A stretch of 64,000 nt of DNA from Wenyingzhuangia gilva (GCF_030519655.1 NZ_JAUMIT010000004.1:62001-126000), one strand, 5' to 3'; positions 15,616 through 25,448 are shown, counted from the stretch's first letter. Numbers and translations are program-made. Notes: generated by a model from the sequence alone, not told the origin.

Positions 15616-16689
15616 TTAGTGTCCGTAATCCATATCATCAATTTTACCTGCTAATAATTTCTTTTGAATGATGAAATAGATAATTAATAATAGAATTCCA
15701 ATAATCATCCATGGAACAGCAACAGACATTCCGTAATCGCTTGTAGCGGTATTATAAATAGTTAAATCTGGATTTACATCATTGGTAGAAGGCAATAAGG
15801 TAGGGAACATGGTTGCTAAAGTAGACGTGACTCCTCCTGTAATAATCAAACAAGAGCAGATAAATCCATATACTTCTTTTTTAAATTTTTTGATGAAGAA
15901 CAAACCAATCAATCCTACAAAATATACCATAGGAAATATTAAAAAGATGGGGTATTCTAAATAGTTTGCCAAAGGATGAGGTTCTATAATATGCCAAATA
16001 CTTACCGAAAAAACTGTTAAAACAGTCAACGTGATGTTTAAATTAAAGATGACAGATTTTAATTTTGTATTGATACTAGCATTGGTTTTTAAAATAATCC
16101 AATTGGCACCATGAATGGCCAAAGTAACTACAGCAATAATTCCGATGACAATAGTAAACCAATCTATTACGCCAGGGTGAGTAGTAGAAGGACTAAAACT
16201 GGCATTCCATAAAGGCAAGAAAAAATAATGAGCTTCATAAATTGAAGTACCATTTTCTACTCCTCCTAAATTAACTCCTCTAGCAATATTTCCTAAAGCA
16301 ATACCAAAAAACAAAGCCAATAACAAACTAGAAACACCAAAAGATTTATCCCAAATGGTTTTCCAAATAGGGTGGTCTATTTGACTTCTTAGTTCTAATC
16401 CTATAGCTCTAAAAATAATCAACCAAAGCACAATAATTAATGGTAAATAAAATCCACTAAAGGCAGATGCGTATAAAGTTGGAAAAGCCATGAATAACAA
16501 TCCACCAGCAGCTACTAGCCAAACTTCGTTAGAATCCCAAAAAAGTCCTGCTGCTTTGGCAATGACTTCTTTGTCCTTTTCTTTTTTAGCCAAAAATAAA
16601 TGAATAATTCCTGTTCCAAAGTCGTACCCATCTAAAATAAAAAAGATGGTTAAAATAATTGCTATGATAACAAACCAAAAGATTTCCAT
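15616..16689 (-). CDS. cydB: Cytochrome bd quinol oxidase subunit II
   Basis: 357 residues, eight to nine membrane helices. FWFVIIAIILTIFFILDGYDFGTGI at the N-terminus is the CydB signature, and FWDSNEVWLVAAGGLLFMAFP follows. It forms the bd oxidase with CydA, a high-affinity O2 reductase resistant to NO and sulfide. The gene starts 3 nt after cydA ends; no CydDC exporter genes are in the window. Confidence 0.95.
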   Translation of the reverse strand: MEIFWFVIIAIILTIFFILDGYDFGTGIIHLFLAKKEKDKEVIAKAAGLFWDSNEVWLVAAGGLLFMAFPTLYASAFSGFYLPLIIVLWLIIFRAIGLELRSQIDHPIWKTIWDKSFGVSSLLLALFFGIALGNIARGVNLGGVENGTSIYEAHYFFLPLWNASFSPSTTHPGVIDWFTIVIGIIAVVTLAIHGANWIILKTNASINTKLKSVIFNLNITLTVLTVFSVSIWHIIEPHPLANYLEYPIFLIFPMVYFVGLIGLFFIKKFKKEVYGFICSCLIITGGVTSTLATMFPTLLPSTNDVNPDLTIYNTATSDYGMSVAVPWMIIGILLLIIYFIIQKKLLAGKIDDMDYGH

Positions 16690-16692
16690 AGT

Positions 16693-18024
16693 TTAATGTT
16701 TTTGATGTTGAGGTCCGTGATAAATTGTTTTTCCTACCAATACTAAAAATAACAAGCCTAAAAGCATGTAAAGGGCTACAAATCCTAATAAGGTGAATAA
16801 GGTATTTCCTGATGATACGGTTGGAGAAACACCATCAACAGTTTTTAACAATCCATAAACCAGGTAAGGTTGTCTTCCTAATTCTGCCACATACCAACCG
16901 GTTAAATTGGCTATAAAAGGAAAGGGAACTAAGAATAAAATAGTCCACAATAAAGGTTTAAAACTGTATAGTTTTTTTCGGTATAGAAATAAGACTGAAA
17001 CGGCCATAATTCCAATAAAAATAGTTCCCAAACCAACCATAATATGATAGGAATAATACAACGCAGGAATGTTGTCTGGTAATTCACTTTTATCAAAATG
17101 ATCCATTCCAATAATTTGCTTGTCCCATTCTTGATAGGTTAAAAAGCTAAGAATGTTTGGAACGGCTATTTTGTTGTCTAATTTTTTTTCTACCATATTG
17201 GGTTGACCAATCAATACAATTTCTGCTCCAGCATCTTCTGTTTCAAAAATTCCTTCCATAGCAGCAAAAGCAGCAGGTTGATATTTTGCTACATTTTTAG
17301 CATTTAAATCTCCTGTTGGAAAAGCGACTAATAAACTTGAAATCAAGCCGATGATGACTCCTGTTTTTAAGAATAATTTTCCGTGAGCTTCGTGTTTTTT
17401 AATCAATAAATAAAAAGCACCTATACTTCCCACTACAAAAGAGGAAGTAACCAAAGAGGCCATTTGATTGTGCAAAAAGGCTGGTAATAACCAAGGATTA
17501 TTAAAGAGTTGAGAAAAATGTGTCAATACAAATTTTCCATTTTCTAAAACCTCAAATCCTACTGGGTGTTGCATCCAAGCGTTGGTGGCTAAAATTAAAT
17601 ATCCACTTGCCCATGAACCTAAAAAAACAAAAAATCCTGTCAAAAAATGAAGTTTTTGTCCCATCAACTTTTCACCAAAAATAAAGAGTGCTAAGAAAGA
17701 AGATTCTAAGAAAAATGAAAAGGTTCCTTCCATGGCCAATGTCTGACCAATAATTCCTCCTGTAAGTTCAGAAAATTTAGCCCAGTTGGTTCCAAACTGA
17801 AACTCCATCGGAATTCCAGTAATAACTCCCATTGTAAAATTGATGGCAAAAATTTTCATAAAAAATTTAGCTGCATCATTATAAATTTCTTTGTTTGATT
17901 TTAAATAATATCCTTTAAAAAGAATAATTATTAAAGAGAGTCCCATGGTTAATTGTGGGAAAATGTAGTGGAACGTGATCGTGAATGCAAACTGCAAACG
18001 ATCATAAAAAATCATGTCTTCCAT
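16693..18024 (-). CDS. cydA: Cytochrome bd quinol oxidase subunit I (short Q-loop)
   Basis: 443 residues. RLQFAFTITFHYIFPQLTMG (haem ligand His near residue 19), GTFSFFLESSFLALF with the conserved Glu residues, and WYVAELGRQPYLVYGLL near the C-terminus define CydA. The periplasmic Q-loop between helices 6 and 7 is short, as in the S-type subfamily. It is first in the cydA-cydB-membrane protein run. A 14-bp palindrome ACTTAAATTTAAGT lies upstream at 18109-18122. Confidence 0.95.
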   Translation of the reverse strand: MEDMIFYDRLQFAFTITFHYIFPQLTMGLSLIIILFKGYYLKSNKEIYNDAAKFFMKIFAINFTMGVITGIPMEFQFGTNWAKFSELTGGIIGQTLAMEGTFSFFLESSFLALFIFGEKLMGQKLHFLTGFFVFLGSWASGYLILATNAWMQHPVGFEVLENGKFVLTHFSQLFNNPWLLPAFLHNQMASLVTSSFVVGSIGAFYLLIKKHEAHGKLFLKTGVIIGLISSLLVAFPTGDLNAKNVAKYQPAAFAAMEGIFETEDAGAEIVLIGQPNMVEKKLDNKIAVPNILSFLTYQEWDKQIIGMDHFDKSELPDNIPALYYSYHIMVGLGTIFIGIMAVSVLFLYRKKLYSFKPLLWTILFLVPFPFIANLTGWYVAELGRQPYLVYGLLKTVDGVSPTVSSGNTLFTLLGFVALYMLLGLLFLVLVGKTIYHGPQHQKH

Positions 18025-18213
18025 GCTTGATCTAATTGTGACTATGAAGTCTATAAAATTGGAGTCTAAAACACTAGATTTACTAAGGTTTTAGCGTTTA
18101 AATTGAACACTTAAATTTAAGTTATTTTTTTAGTTTAAACTTTATTTAAAAGAGAAAATGAAGTGTGTTTTCGCATGAATTTGTACATTTATAAAAATCA
18201 AAAACAATACAGC

Positions 18214-18891
18214 ATGTCTATACAAATTCAACCGTCTATTTTTAAATTTTTGAATGCTTTAAAAGAAAATAATACTCGTGAATGGTTTGCAGAAAACAAG
18301 GCTTGGTTTACCGAGGAAGAAATTCAGTTAAAAGCCTTTTTTACCAAAATTATGGAAGGTTTAAGAATAGAGGATGATATTGAAGGAATGAAAGCTTATA
18401 GAATTTACAGGGATGTACGATTCTCTAAAGACAAGTCACCTTATAAGATTTACAGAAGTTGTAGTTTTAAACGAGCAACAGAAGCATTAAGAGGAGGATA
18501 TCATGTAGAAATTACTCCTGGTGGTTCTTTTCTTGCTTGTGGTTTTTGGGCTCCTAGTAAAGAGGATTTGTTAAGAATTAGAAAAGAGTTTGAAATGGAT
18601 AGTGATGAAATTAATGAAATCATCAACTCTGTAGCCATTCAGAAAACTTTTGGAGGTTTTCATAATGGAGAGGCTTTAAAAACAGCTCCCAAAGGTTTTG
18701 ATAAGGAACACAAGGCTATAGATTTGATACGCAAAAAAGATTTTATCCTATTAAGAAAATTCACTGATGAAGAAGTACTTGATCCAAATTTCTATAATGA
18801 AGTGATAAAATCTTTTAAAGTTGCAAGACCTTATTTAGATTATATGAGTGATGTGCTAACGACTAACTTAAACGGAGAGTCTTTAATTTAA
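18214..18891 (+). CDS. TIGR02453/DUF2461 family protein
   Basis: 225 residues from the ATG at 18214 (MSIQIQPSIFKFLNAL); an upstream ATG at 18163 adds a non-conserved 17 residues and overlaps the likely promoter (TACATTTA, 18184-18191). Blocks NNTREWFAENKAWF, YRIYRDVRFSKDKSPYK and GGYHVEITPGGSFLACGFW are the family hallmarks. No biochemical role is known. Convergent with the next gene, 1 nt between stops. Confidence 0.88.
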   Translation: MSIQIQPSIFKFLNALKENNTREWFAENKAWFTEEEIQLKAFFTKIMEGLRIEDDIEGMKAYRIYRDVRFSKDKSPYKIYRSCSFKRATEALRGGYHVEITPGGSFLACGFWAPSKEDLLRIRKEFEMDSDEINEIINSVAIQKTFGGFHNGEALKTAPKGFDKEHKAIDLIRKKDFILLRKFTDEEVLDPNFYNEVIKSFKVARPYLDYMSDVLTTNLNGESLI

Positions 18892-18892
18892 A

Positions 18893-19690
18893 TTATTTTG
18901 TTTTGGAGGTATTTCCGTTCTTAACAGCTCTACGATTGTCGTAACATTCTAAAACAGCTTCGATTAATTGTAAATCGGTAGCCTTAGTTATAAAATAAGG
19001 AGAGTAATCACAATCTGATAAAACTTCGGTTAGCTTGTTAATATCCATTTGTAAATAATCTAAAATAATCTCTCTATCAAATCGATCTGCTAATATTTTA
19101 CGAGTAGCATCTTTGTCTTTTAATTCTTTTAAATCTTTAAGTTTTCTGGGTTTAGATCCAAAAAGGTTATAAACAAAATCAGCAGGATTGCTAATGGTAA
19201 CTCCACCAGCTCCTAAACTTGTTCCAACTCTACTGTTTTGTGTTTCATAGGTTTGTTTTAAACCATTGATATGAATTCTATTATATCTGTCTTTAGGGAC
19301 ATTTTTAACGTCAATTTCTAAAACTCCAATAATTTTATAAGCTTGTACATTTACTTCTGGTAATTGTTCTACTCTTGGAAATAAATCAACATTTAACTCT
19401 GTTCCTTTGGACAAATCTCGGGTAATTTTTAATTTGATGGATTCAAATCCTAAACTAGAAATTAAAAGGGTATCACTTTCAGTAACATCAATTTCAAAAA
19501 GACCTTCTTTGTTAGACACAACACCATCAATATTTGTTAAATTTAACAAAGTTGCTCCTTGAATAGAAGTACTATCTACAGCACTGGCAATTTTTCCTTT
19601 AATGGTAAATTTTAATAAATCTTGTGCAGAACTGTAAGTATAGGTTAAAAGACAAAGTGCAAGGGTTATATATGTAATTTTTTTTCTCAT
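18893..19690 (-). CDS. Secreted protein with carboxypeptidase-regulatory-like domain
   Basis: 265 residues. Signal peptide (YTYSSAQ), then a beta-sandwich CarboxypepD_reg-like domain at about 30-105 (KGKIASAVDSTSIQGATLL, SNKEGLFEIDV, SSLGFES). A C-terminal helical part ending in a basic tail follows. Without a plug or barrel it is not a TonB receptor. It is the last gene of the TPR-ribH-mutL run. Confidence 0.7.
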   Translation of the reverse strand: MRKKITYITLALCLLTYTYSSAQDLLKFTIKGKIASAVDSTSIQGATLLNLTNIDGVVSNKEGLFEIDVTESDTLLISSLGFESIKLKITRDLSKGTELNVDLFPRVEQLPEVNVQAYKIIGVLEIDVKNVPKDRYNRIHINGLKQTYETQNSRVGTSLGAGGVTISNPADFVYNLFGSKPRKLKDLKELKDKDATRKILADRFDREIILDYLQMDINKLTEVLSDCDYSPYFITKATDLQLIEAVLECYDNRRAVKNGNTSKTK

Positions 19691-19710
19691 AATCTAGTAT
19701 TTGTAAAGTG

Positions 19711-20139
19711 TTATTTACTTTGCCTGTAGGAATTTTTTTTATATGGTATGTCTCCTTTTTGGCATTTGTCAATAGCAGGAGTAATGTTAATAAATTCAGA
19801 ATCTAATACTTCTTTAGGACCTCTGTCTAAATACCAAAAAGTCAATCTGATTCTTTTTCCATTTCTACATCTAAAAGTATACATTCCTTGGTCTGTAACC
19901 CAACCATTGTATCTTAGGTCAGAGGTGTTGATGTTTTCTCTGACAGGAATTCTAAAATCATTAAATATAGAATAAACTTCTACTTCTTTTTGTGCATCAA
20001 TTTCTTGATATTTTTTTTCAATATCTTTATCAGTCTCTTTTACTTCTTCCTCAAGTGGTACCTCTCTTTGCGAAAAAGCATCCATACAGACAAAGCTACA
20101 GAGGATGTAAAATAGTATAAAAAAACGTTCTTTTATCAT
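19711..20139 (-). CDS. Secreted hypothetical protein
   Basis: 142 residues with signal peptide (FVCMDAFSQ) and a mature domain containing an acidic N-terminal stretch and two cysteines (Cys in TFRCRNGKR and DKCQKGDIP) that could form a disulfide. No family recognised. It sits 20 nt before the regulatory-domain protein and 15 nt after the EEP gene, so it is part of the same transcript. Confidence 0.6.
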   Translation of the reverse strand: MIKERFFILFYILCSFVCMDAFSQREVPLEEEVKETDKDIEKKYQEIDAQKEVEVYSIFNDFRIPVRENINTSDLRYNGWVTDQGMYTFRCRNGKRIRLTFWYLDRGPKEVLDSEFINITPAIDKCQKGDIPYKKNSYRQSK

Positions 20140-20154
20140 TCTAAAATAAAGATA

Positions 20155-21162
20155 CTAATTATTTAAATTGATTCTTGCCATCACCGGATAGTGATCCGAT
20201 AAATTTACATCATAAGTTGTAAACTTACCAACTTCCATGCTATTATCTGGTAAAATAAAATCTATTCTAAATGGAAAGAAATAATGATAAGATTTACCAA
20301 AATTGATGCCAGCTTCTACAAAAGCATCTTTTCTTCCCTCCATAATTTCATGATAATTCCATGAAAAAGCAGTATTGTTGAAATCTCCAGCAACAATGGT
20401 TTTATAAGGACAATCTTGAATGTGTTTTTTTAAAACTTTAATTTGATGTGATTGTTCACTAAAAACAGATTTAAACCTTTTAATCAAAGCTTCGTTATCC
20501 TTGTCTCCGTAATGTTTTTTTTGGGTGTCTAGCCTAAAAGACTGTAAATGAACATTGTAAACTCTAATGGTTTCTTTGTTTATTTTTAAATCAGCATAAA
20601 TAATATTGTTCGCTGTATTTTTAAAGTTGATAGCTCCTTTGTCTAAAATCTTGTATTTGGTGTAAATTGCAATACCGCTAGCACTTGTTTTGTAAACATA
20701 TGAATTGGTTATTTTAATGTGCACATTTTTTTCATTGGTATATTCTTGAAAACAAACAATATCGGGGTTTTGTTTATTAATAAAATCACTAATGTCTTGC
20801 TTTACAGTTGGAGACTTTATCCAATTATAAACATTAAAACGTCTTACATTAAAAGACAATAGTTTGATGTCATTGTCTTTAATTACTTCTTTATCATCAA
20901 AAGAAAAGAAGGCGTTAAAAGTTGACAAACCAATAAGTAATACAATGGTTGATAGTAAAAATTGAACTTTAAGTTTGAGGATCCAAAAAACCAGAAATAT
21001 ACAATTTGTAATTACGATAGCAGGATAAGCCAAACTTAATATAGCAATGGTTGGATGTTTTTCGGGATCTATAAAAGGCAAAGCGTAGGTAAATAACAAT
21101 AAAACAGCTACAAGACTGTTTATAAAAAACAGCAACTTGTCAAAAAAGTTTAGTTTTTTCAT
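20155..21162 (-). CDS. Membrane-anchored endonuclease/exonuclease/phosphatase family hydrolase
   Basis: 335 residues. Three hydrophobic N-terminal segments (about 8-95) precede an EEP domain: SFNVRRFN, VCFQEY with the metal-binding Glu, VYNVHLQS, VAGDFNN and LSDHYPVMA with the catalytic Asp-His. The active site probably faces the periplasm. Substrate could be a phospholipid or nucleic acid. It overlaps the upstream rhomboid gene by 4 nt, so it is translationally coupled. Confidence 0.85.
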   Translation of the reverse strand: MKKLNFFDKLLFFINSLVAVLLLFTYALPFIDPEKHPTIAILSLAYPAIVITNCIFLVFWILKLKVQFLLSTIVLLIGLSTFNAFFSFDDKEVIKDNDIKLLSFNVRRFNVYNWIKSPTVKQDISDFINKQNPDIVCFQEYTNEKNVHIKITNSYVYKTSASGIAIYTKYKILDKGAINFKNTANNIIYADLKINKETIRVYNVHLQSFRLDTQKKHYGDKDNEALIKRFKSVFSEQSHQIKVLKKHIQDCPYKTIVAGDFNNTAFSWNYHEIMEGRKDAFVEAGINFGKSYHYFFPFRIDFILPDNSMEVGKFTTYDVNLSDHYPVMARINLNN

Positions 21163-22004
21163 TTTTTACCTTGTTGAAACAAAAATTCCTTTTCTTCTTT
21201 GCTCAAAGAGTCATAACCAGATTTACTTATTTTTTCTAGAATGATGTTTATTTTCTGTTGTACCTCACTTGGTGTAGGTGTTGGTTTTCTTTTGTTAGTT
21301 GATTTGTAACTTGTCTTCAACGGAGATTTTCTTTTAAAAGTGTTTTTAAATGGGTTAGAAAAAGAAATTTTATTTTGATAATAAATGGCTAAAAAACCAT
21401 ACAAAGCTCCTCCTAAATGAGCTAAGTGTCCGCCTGCATTTCCATCGGGTAGTTGAACCAAGTCTAAAGCCACAAAAATTAATGCAATGACCCAAAGTTT
21501 TACAAAACCTATAAATCTAAGTTTTAGTTCATAATTAGGCATGTAGGTGGTCAATCCAATTAAAATAGCCATAATTCCAGAAGAAGCTCCAACCAATGTT
21601 GCATTTTGACTTTGTAATGCAGGAAAATAATTATAACTAAAAATAAAAATAAGTCCTCCAAAAACAGTTCCCCATAAATAAAAAGAAAGGAGTTTTTTAG
21701 GAATAAAATAATCAACAAATAAGTTTCCTATATAGTATAGAAAGATAAGATTGAACAATAAATGAATAAATCCACCATGCATAAAACCATAGGTAATCAA
21801 TGTCCATGGCTTTATTAAAAATGCATCAACAGAAGCGGGTAAAGCTAGCCAAGTATAAAAAACATTGCCATTACTACCAAAAAGCCATCCCAAACTACCT
21901 AATAAATAAGTAAGTATAAAGACAGCAATGTTTACAAATATGAGTTTTTCAACCACTGACCCATATTGGTACTTATGTTTTATTTGTGCAAAAATATCGT
22001 TCAT
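21159..22004 (-). CDS. Rhomboid-family intramembrane serine protease (second copy)
   Basis: 281 residues. LVGASSGIMAILIGL carries the catalytic Ser and GHLAHLGGALYGF the His of the rhomboid dyad; NLIFLYYIGN... and HGGFIHLLFN mark the first core helices. A soluble C-terminal tail with basic and proline residues (about 210-281) is cytoplasmic. It follows another rhomboid gene after 3 nt. Confidence 0.88.
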   Translation of the reverse strand: MNDIFAQIKHKYQYGSVVEKLIFVNIAVFILTYLLGSLGWLFGSNGNVFYTWLALPASVDAFLIKPWTLITYGFMHGGFIHLLFNLIFLYYIGNLFVDYFIPKKLLSFYLWGTVFGGLIFIFSYNYFPALQSQNATLVGASSGIMAILIGLTTYMPNYELKLRFIGFVKLWVIALIFVALDLVQLPDGNAGGHLAHLGGALYGFLAIYYQNKISFSNPFKNTFKRKSPLKTSYKSTNKRKPTPTPSEVQQKINIILEKISKSGYDSLSKEEKEFLFQQGKK

Positions 22005-22007
22005 ATT

Positions 22008-22724
22008 TTAATACATTCTATATTGATTTTTCTTCCAAAAATAAGCCATAATTAAACCAATAACGGCTCCTCCTACATGAGCAAAATAAGCGGTGTTTAC
22101 AGGACTTAATAAAGGTTGTCCTGTAATTCCAGAAATTAAATCGGCAATAAAAATTACAGGAATAAAATACTTGGCTTTTACAGGTAATACAAAATATAAG
22201 TATACTTCGGCATTTGGAAAATACCAAGCATAAGCGGCTAACAAACCAGAGATGGCTCCAGAGGCCCCTAACATTTGCATGTTGTATATGCTGTTGGCAG
22301 TTTCTAATTGTTCATTTTTATAAATTTTTGTAGCACTGAACAAATCATAAATTTCTTGTTTGTTAGATCCCATATTTATCAAAGCATCAACAGCTCCAGT
22401 AAATTCAAAATGACGTTCCAATAAATAAATCAAACTGGCTCCAATTCCTGCAGAAAAGTAAAAGAATAAAAACTTATTCTTCCCAAATAATTGCACCATT
22501 GGAGTTCCGAAAAAATACAAAACCAACATGTTAGAAAAAATATGCATAAAACTACCATGCATAAACATACTGGTTACCAACTGCCAAGGTTTAAAATCAG
22601 GGTTTTCAAAATAATGCAAGTTAAACATCGCTCCAAAATCTACATTTTGCATGCTCATTGTAGCTACAAAAAATAAAATATTGATGATGATAATATGTTT
22701 AATAATGTCTGGTAATCTGTTCAT
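22008..22724 (-). CDS. Rhomboid-family intramembrane serine protease (first copy)
   Basis: 238 residues. MHGSFMHIFSNMLVLYFFG, LGASGAISGLLAAYAW (catalytic Ser) and AHVGGAVIGLIMAYFW (catalytic His) identify it. A hydrophilic insertion of about 50 residues between core helices (residues 100-145) distinguishes it from the next rhomboid. It starts 4 nt after mutL ends. Two rhomboids in tandem after mutL is an arrangement I recall in other Flavobacteriaceae. Confidence 0.88.
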   Translation of the reverse strand: MNRLPDIIKHIIIINILFFVATMSMQNVDFGAMFNLHYFENPDFKPWQLVTSMFMHGSFMHIFSNMLVLYFFGTPMVQLFGKNKFLFFYFSAGIGASLIYLLERHFEFTGAVDALINMGSNKQEIYDLFSATKIYKNEQLETANSIYNMQMLGASGAISGLLAAYAWYFPNAEVYLYFVLPVKAKYFIPVIFIADLISGITGQPLLSPVNTAYFAHVGGAVIGLIMAYFWKKNQYRMY

Positions 22725-22728
22725 AATC

Positions 22729-24603
22729 CTAGTCGGTATTAAAAATAATGTCTAGTTTTTTACTGTTAACCGTTGTGTAAATTTTCTTTCTAAACGGCGA
22801 TATATTGGCTTCTTTACAGGCAAATAAATCTTGTATCAAAACTTCTTGTTCTACATCCGTTAATTTTGTTCCTGTCTTTATAGCTAGTGTTTTGGCTAAT
22901 GATTTAGCTATCATATCTAACTGACTAAAACTGTTTTCTTGAATGTCTTCTTGAAAATCTTCTATCAATTGTTCAAAAACCATGCTAATCTGACTCTCAC
23001 TAATCGTGGTAGGAATACCTGACACAATTACATGGTCTTTAGACATATCTTCAAACATAAAACCAGTACTTTCTAGTTCTTCTTTAATATTTTGTAAAAT
23101 GTATAACTCTTGTTTGCTGTAATTAATGCTAATAGGAAAAAGTAGTTGCTGACTAGAGGCTTCTTTTACCGTAATGTTAGCTAAAAAGTTTTCGTACAAC
23201 ACTCGTTGATGTGCCAAATGTTGATGTACCAAATACGTTCCTGTATTTAAATTGCATAAAATGTATTTGTTCTGAATTTGAAAGGTATCCTTAACCAGTT
23301 TTGTTTCTTTGGTTTCAAACAATTGAGGATTCAATTCGCTTTCTATCACAGGCGTATTGGCAATAGATTCTAAACCATTGTATAAAGTTTCCCAATTTCC
23401 TTCGTTCTTTTTTGATGATAAAGATTTACCATTACTAAAACTACTTGTGGTAGATTTTGTTTCTTTTTCTTGAAAAGGGTTAAAATTAGACTCCGTTTTA
23501 AAAGGATTAAAATCAGGATCTACTTCAATTCTTGGGGCACTAATAGGTTTGTCTTTGTAACTGTAAGGCGTTTCTAAATTTTTGTCTTTGGTAAAATCTA
23601 GTGCAGGCATAATATTATATTGACCCAAACTGTGTTTTACTGCAGCTCGTAATATTTCGTATAATACTTTTTCGTTATCAAATTTCACTTCTGTTTTGGT
23701 AGGGTGAATGTTAATATCGATGGTATTGGTAGGTACTTTTAAATATAAAAAATAACCAGGATGCGTTCCTCTTTCCGTCAATCCTTCAAAAGCTGCATTG
23801 ATGGCATGATGTAAATAAGGACTTTTGATGAATCTATCATTTACAAAAAAGAATTGTTCTCCACGTTTCTTTTTGGCAAACTCAGGTTTCATAATAAATC
23901 CACTAAGTTTTAAAACATCAGTATCTTCATTAATAGGAATTAAACGTTCGTTGGTTTTTCCTCCAAAAATATTGACCACTCGTTGTTTTAAATTCCCTGC
24001 TGGAAGATTAAAAATTTCTGAGTTATTATGATTTAACACAAAATGTACATCTGCATGAACCAAAGCCACGCGTTGAAATTCATCAATAATATGTCTGGTC
24101 TCTACCGCATCAGATTTTAAGAAATTCCTACGAGCAGGAATGTTAAAAAATAAATTCTTTACCGCTGTATTGGTGCCAATAGGAGTAGGGACAATTTCTT
24201 GATTGATAATTTTACTTCCTTCAATTTGAATACAAGTTCCTAATTCGTCATCAACTTGTTTGGTTTTCATTTCTATTTGAGCAATAGCCGCAATAGAAGC
24301 CATGGCTTCTCCACGAAAACCTTTGGTAGATAAATTAAATAAATCTTCTGCTTCTCTAATTTTAGAGGTTGCATGTCTTTCAAAACAAAGTCTCGCATCC
24401 GTTTCAGACATACCCGTTCCGTCATCAATTACTTGAATAAGGGTTTTTCCTGCATCTTTTAAAATTAGGTGTATGTTTTTTGCTCCAGCATCAATAGCAT
24501 TTTCTAATAGTTCTTTAACTACGGATGCAGGTCTCTGAACCACCTCACCAGCTGCTATTTGATTGGCAACATGATCAGGTAATAGTTGAATAATGTCAGA
24601 CAT
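22729..24603 (-). CDS. mutL: DNA mismatch repair protein MutL, endonuclease motif altered
   Basis: 624 residues. The N-terminal GHKL ATPase is intact: IAAGEVVQRPASVVKELLEN (E34/N35), DAGAKN, DDGTGM and GFRGEAMASIA. The C-terminal dimerisation domain has HQHLAHQRVLYE (about residues 455-470) where nuclease-type MutL proteins have DQHA-x2-E-x4-E; the Asp and first Glu are His and Gln. ACKEAN is present but the terminal CPHGRP block is not. It coordinates repair after MutS recognition; nicking activity looks doubtful. It lies in a tight run with ribH upstream and rhomboids downstream. Confidence 0.95.
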   Translation of the reverse strand: MSDIIQLLPDHVANQIAAGEVVQRPASVVKELLENAIDAGAKNIHLILKDAGKTLIQVIDDGTGMSETDARLCFERHATSKIREAEDLFNLSTKGFRGEAMASIAAIAQIEMKTKQVDDELGTCIQIEGSKIINQEIVPTPIGTNTAVKNLFFNIPARRNFLKSDAVETRHIIDEFQRVALVHADVHFVLNHNNSEIFNLPAGNLKQRVVNIFGGKTNERLIPINEDTDVLKLSGFIMKPEFAKKKRGEQFFFVNDRFIKSPYLHHAINAAFEGLTERGTHPGYFLYLKVPTNTIDINIHPTKTEVKFDNEKVLYEILRAAVKHSLGQYNIMPALDFTKDKNLETPYSYKDKPISAPRIEVDPDFNPFKTESNFNPFQEKETKSTTSSFSNGKSLSSKKNEGNWETLYNGLESIANTPVIESELNPQLFETKETKLVKDTFQIQNKYILCNLNTGTYLVHQHLAHQRVLYENFLANITVKEASSQQLLFPISINYSKQELYILQNIKEELESTGFMFEDMSKDHVIVSGIPTTISESQISMVFEQLIEDFQEDIQENSFSQLDMIAKSLAKTLAIKTGTKLTDVEQEVLIQDLFACKEANISPFRKKIYTTVNSKKLDIIFNTD

Positions 24604-24615
24604 TAAGAATATGAA

Positions 24616-24897
24616 TTATCTTAGTATGTAAATTGCTGTGATGGATAAAATGGCAATGATAATAGCCAATCTATAGGTAGATTTTCTATCTGCATTTGAA
24701 GCAGATCTACTTCTATTCCATTCGTGTTTTAGATTGTTTTTAGAAAGCGTTACAGTATAATCAATATCTTCATCTTCCTGCCTTTCTCTTTTATAACGTT
24801 CTTCTAAAGCCTGTAAACGTTCCTTACGCTCGTCGTAATAACGAGGTTTGTAGTTAAATACATAGTGACCTATGGGTTTGAAAGGGGTTTTAAACAT
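24616..24897 (-). CDS. Small tail-anchored hypothetical protein
   Basis: 93 residues, Arg/Tyr/Glu-rich N-terminal part (KPRYYDERKERLQALEERYK) and one C-terminal membrane helix (STYRLAIIIAILSITAIYIL), so tail-anchored with the charged part in the cytoplasm. Homologues between ribH and mutL in Flavobacteriaceae are sometimes mislabelled riboflavin synthase beta; nothing in the sequence supports an enzymatic role. Confidence 0.65.
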   Translation of the reverse strand: MFKTPFKPIGHYVFNYKPRYYDERKERLQALEERYKRERQEDEDIDYTVTLSKNNLKHEWNRSRSASNADRKSTYRLAIIIAILSITAIYILR

Positions 24898-24968
24898 GGC
24901 TTATAAAAAAAACATTATTGTCAAATTTAAGAAAAATTCGACAATAATGCTTAGTATTTGGTAGGGGA

Positions 24969-25448
24969 TTAGCGTTTGTTTAAAGCAGCCATTTTAATAG
25001 CAGCCACAGCACACTCAATTCCTTTGTTTCCTAATTTTCCTCCAGATCTATCTAGAGATTGTTGTTTGGTGTTATCTGTAAGTACACAGAAAATAGTTGG
25101 CGTATCGTATTTAATGTTTAAATCTTTGATTCCTTGAGTAACCCCTTCGCAAACAAAATCAAAATGTTTTGTTTCTCCTTGAATTACGTTTCCAATCGCA
25201 ATGATAGCATCCACATTTCTGCTTTCTAGCATTTTTTTACATCCGTAAATCAACTCAAAGCTTCCTGGAACTTTCCAAGTGATGATATCTTCTTCGGCAA
25301 CACCGTTGTCTAACAAAGTATCAATAGCTCCTAAAGTTAAATTTTCTGTAATCTCAGGATTCCATTCAGAAGTAACAATTCCAAATCTAAATCCTTTTAC
25401 ATTAGGTAAATCATCTTTATCGTATGCTGATAAGTCTGTAGTAGCCAT
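24969..25448 (-). CDS. ribH: 6,7-dimethyl-8-ribityllumazine synthase
   Basis: 159 residues. RFGIVTSEWNPEIT, VPGSFEL and AIGNVIQGETKHFDFVCEGV (catalytic His of the GETxHF block) define lumazine synthase. It condenses 5-amino-6-ribitylaminouracil with dihydroxybutanone phosphate as the penultimate step of riboflavin synthesis. The other rib genes are not in the window. It is the second gene of the TPR-led run. Confidence 0.96.
   Translation of the reverse strand: MATTDLSAYDKDDLPNVKGFRFGIVTSEWNPEITENLTLGAIDTLLDNGVAEEDIITWKVPGSFELIYGCKKMLESRNVDAIIAIGNVIQGETKHFDFVCEGVTQGIKDLNIKYDTPTIFCVLTDNTKQQSLDRSGGKLGNKGIECAVAAIKMAALNKR

Noticed and set aside
18184-18191. TACATTTA as the promoter of the DUF2461 gene
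   Set aside because: Last base deviates and no TTG is placed correctly; mentioned only as support for the downstream start.
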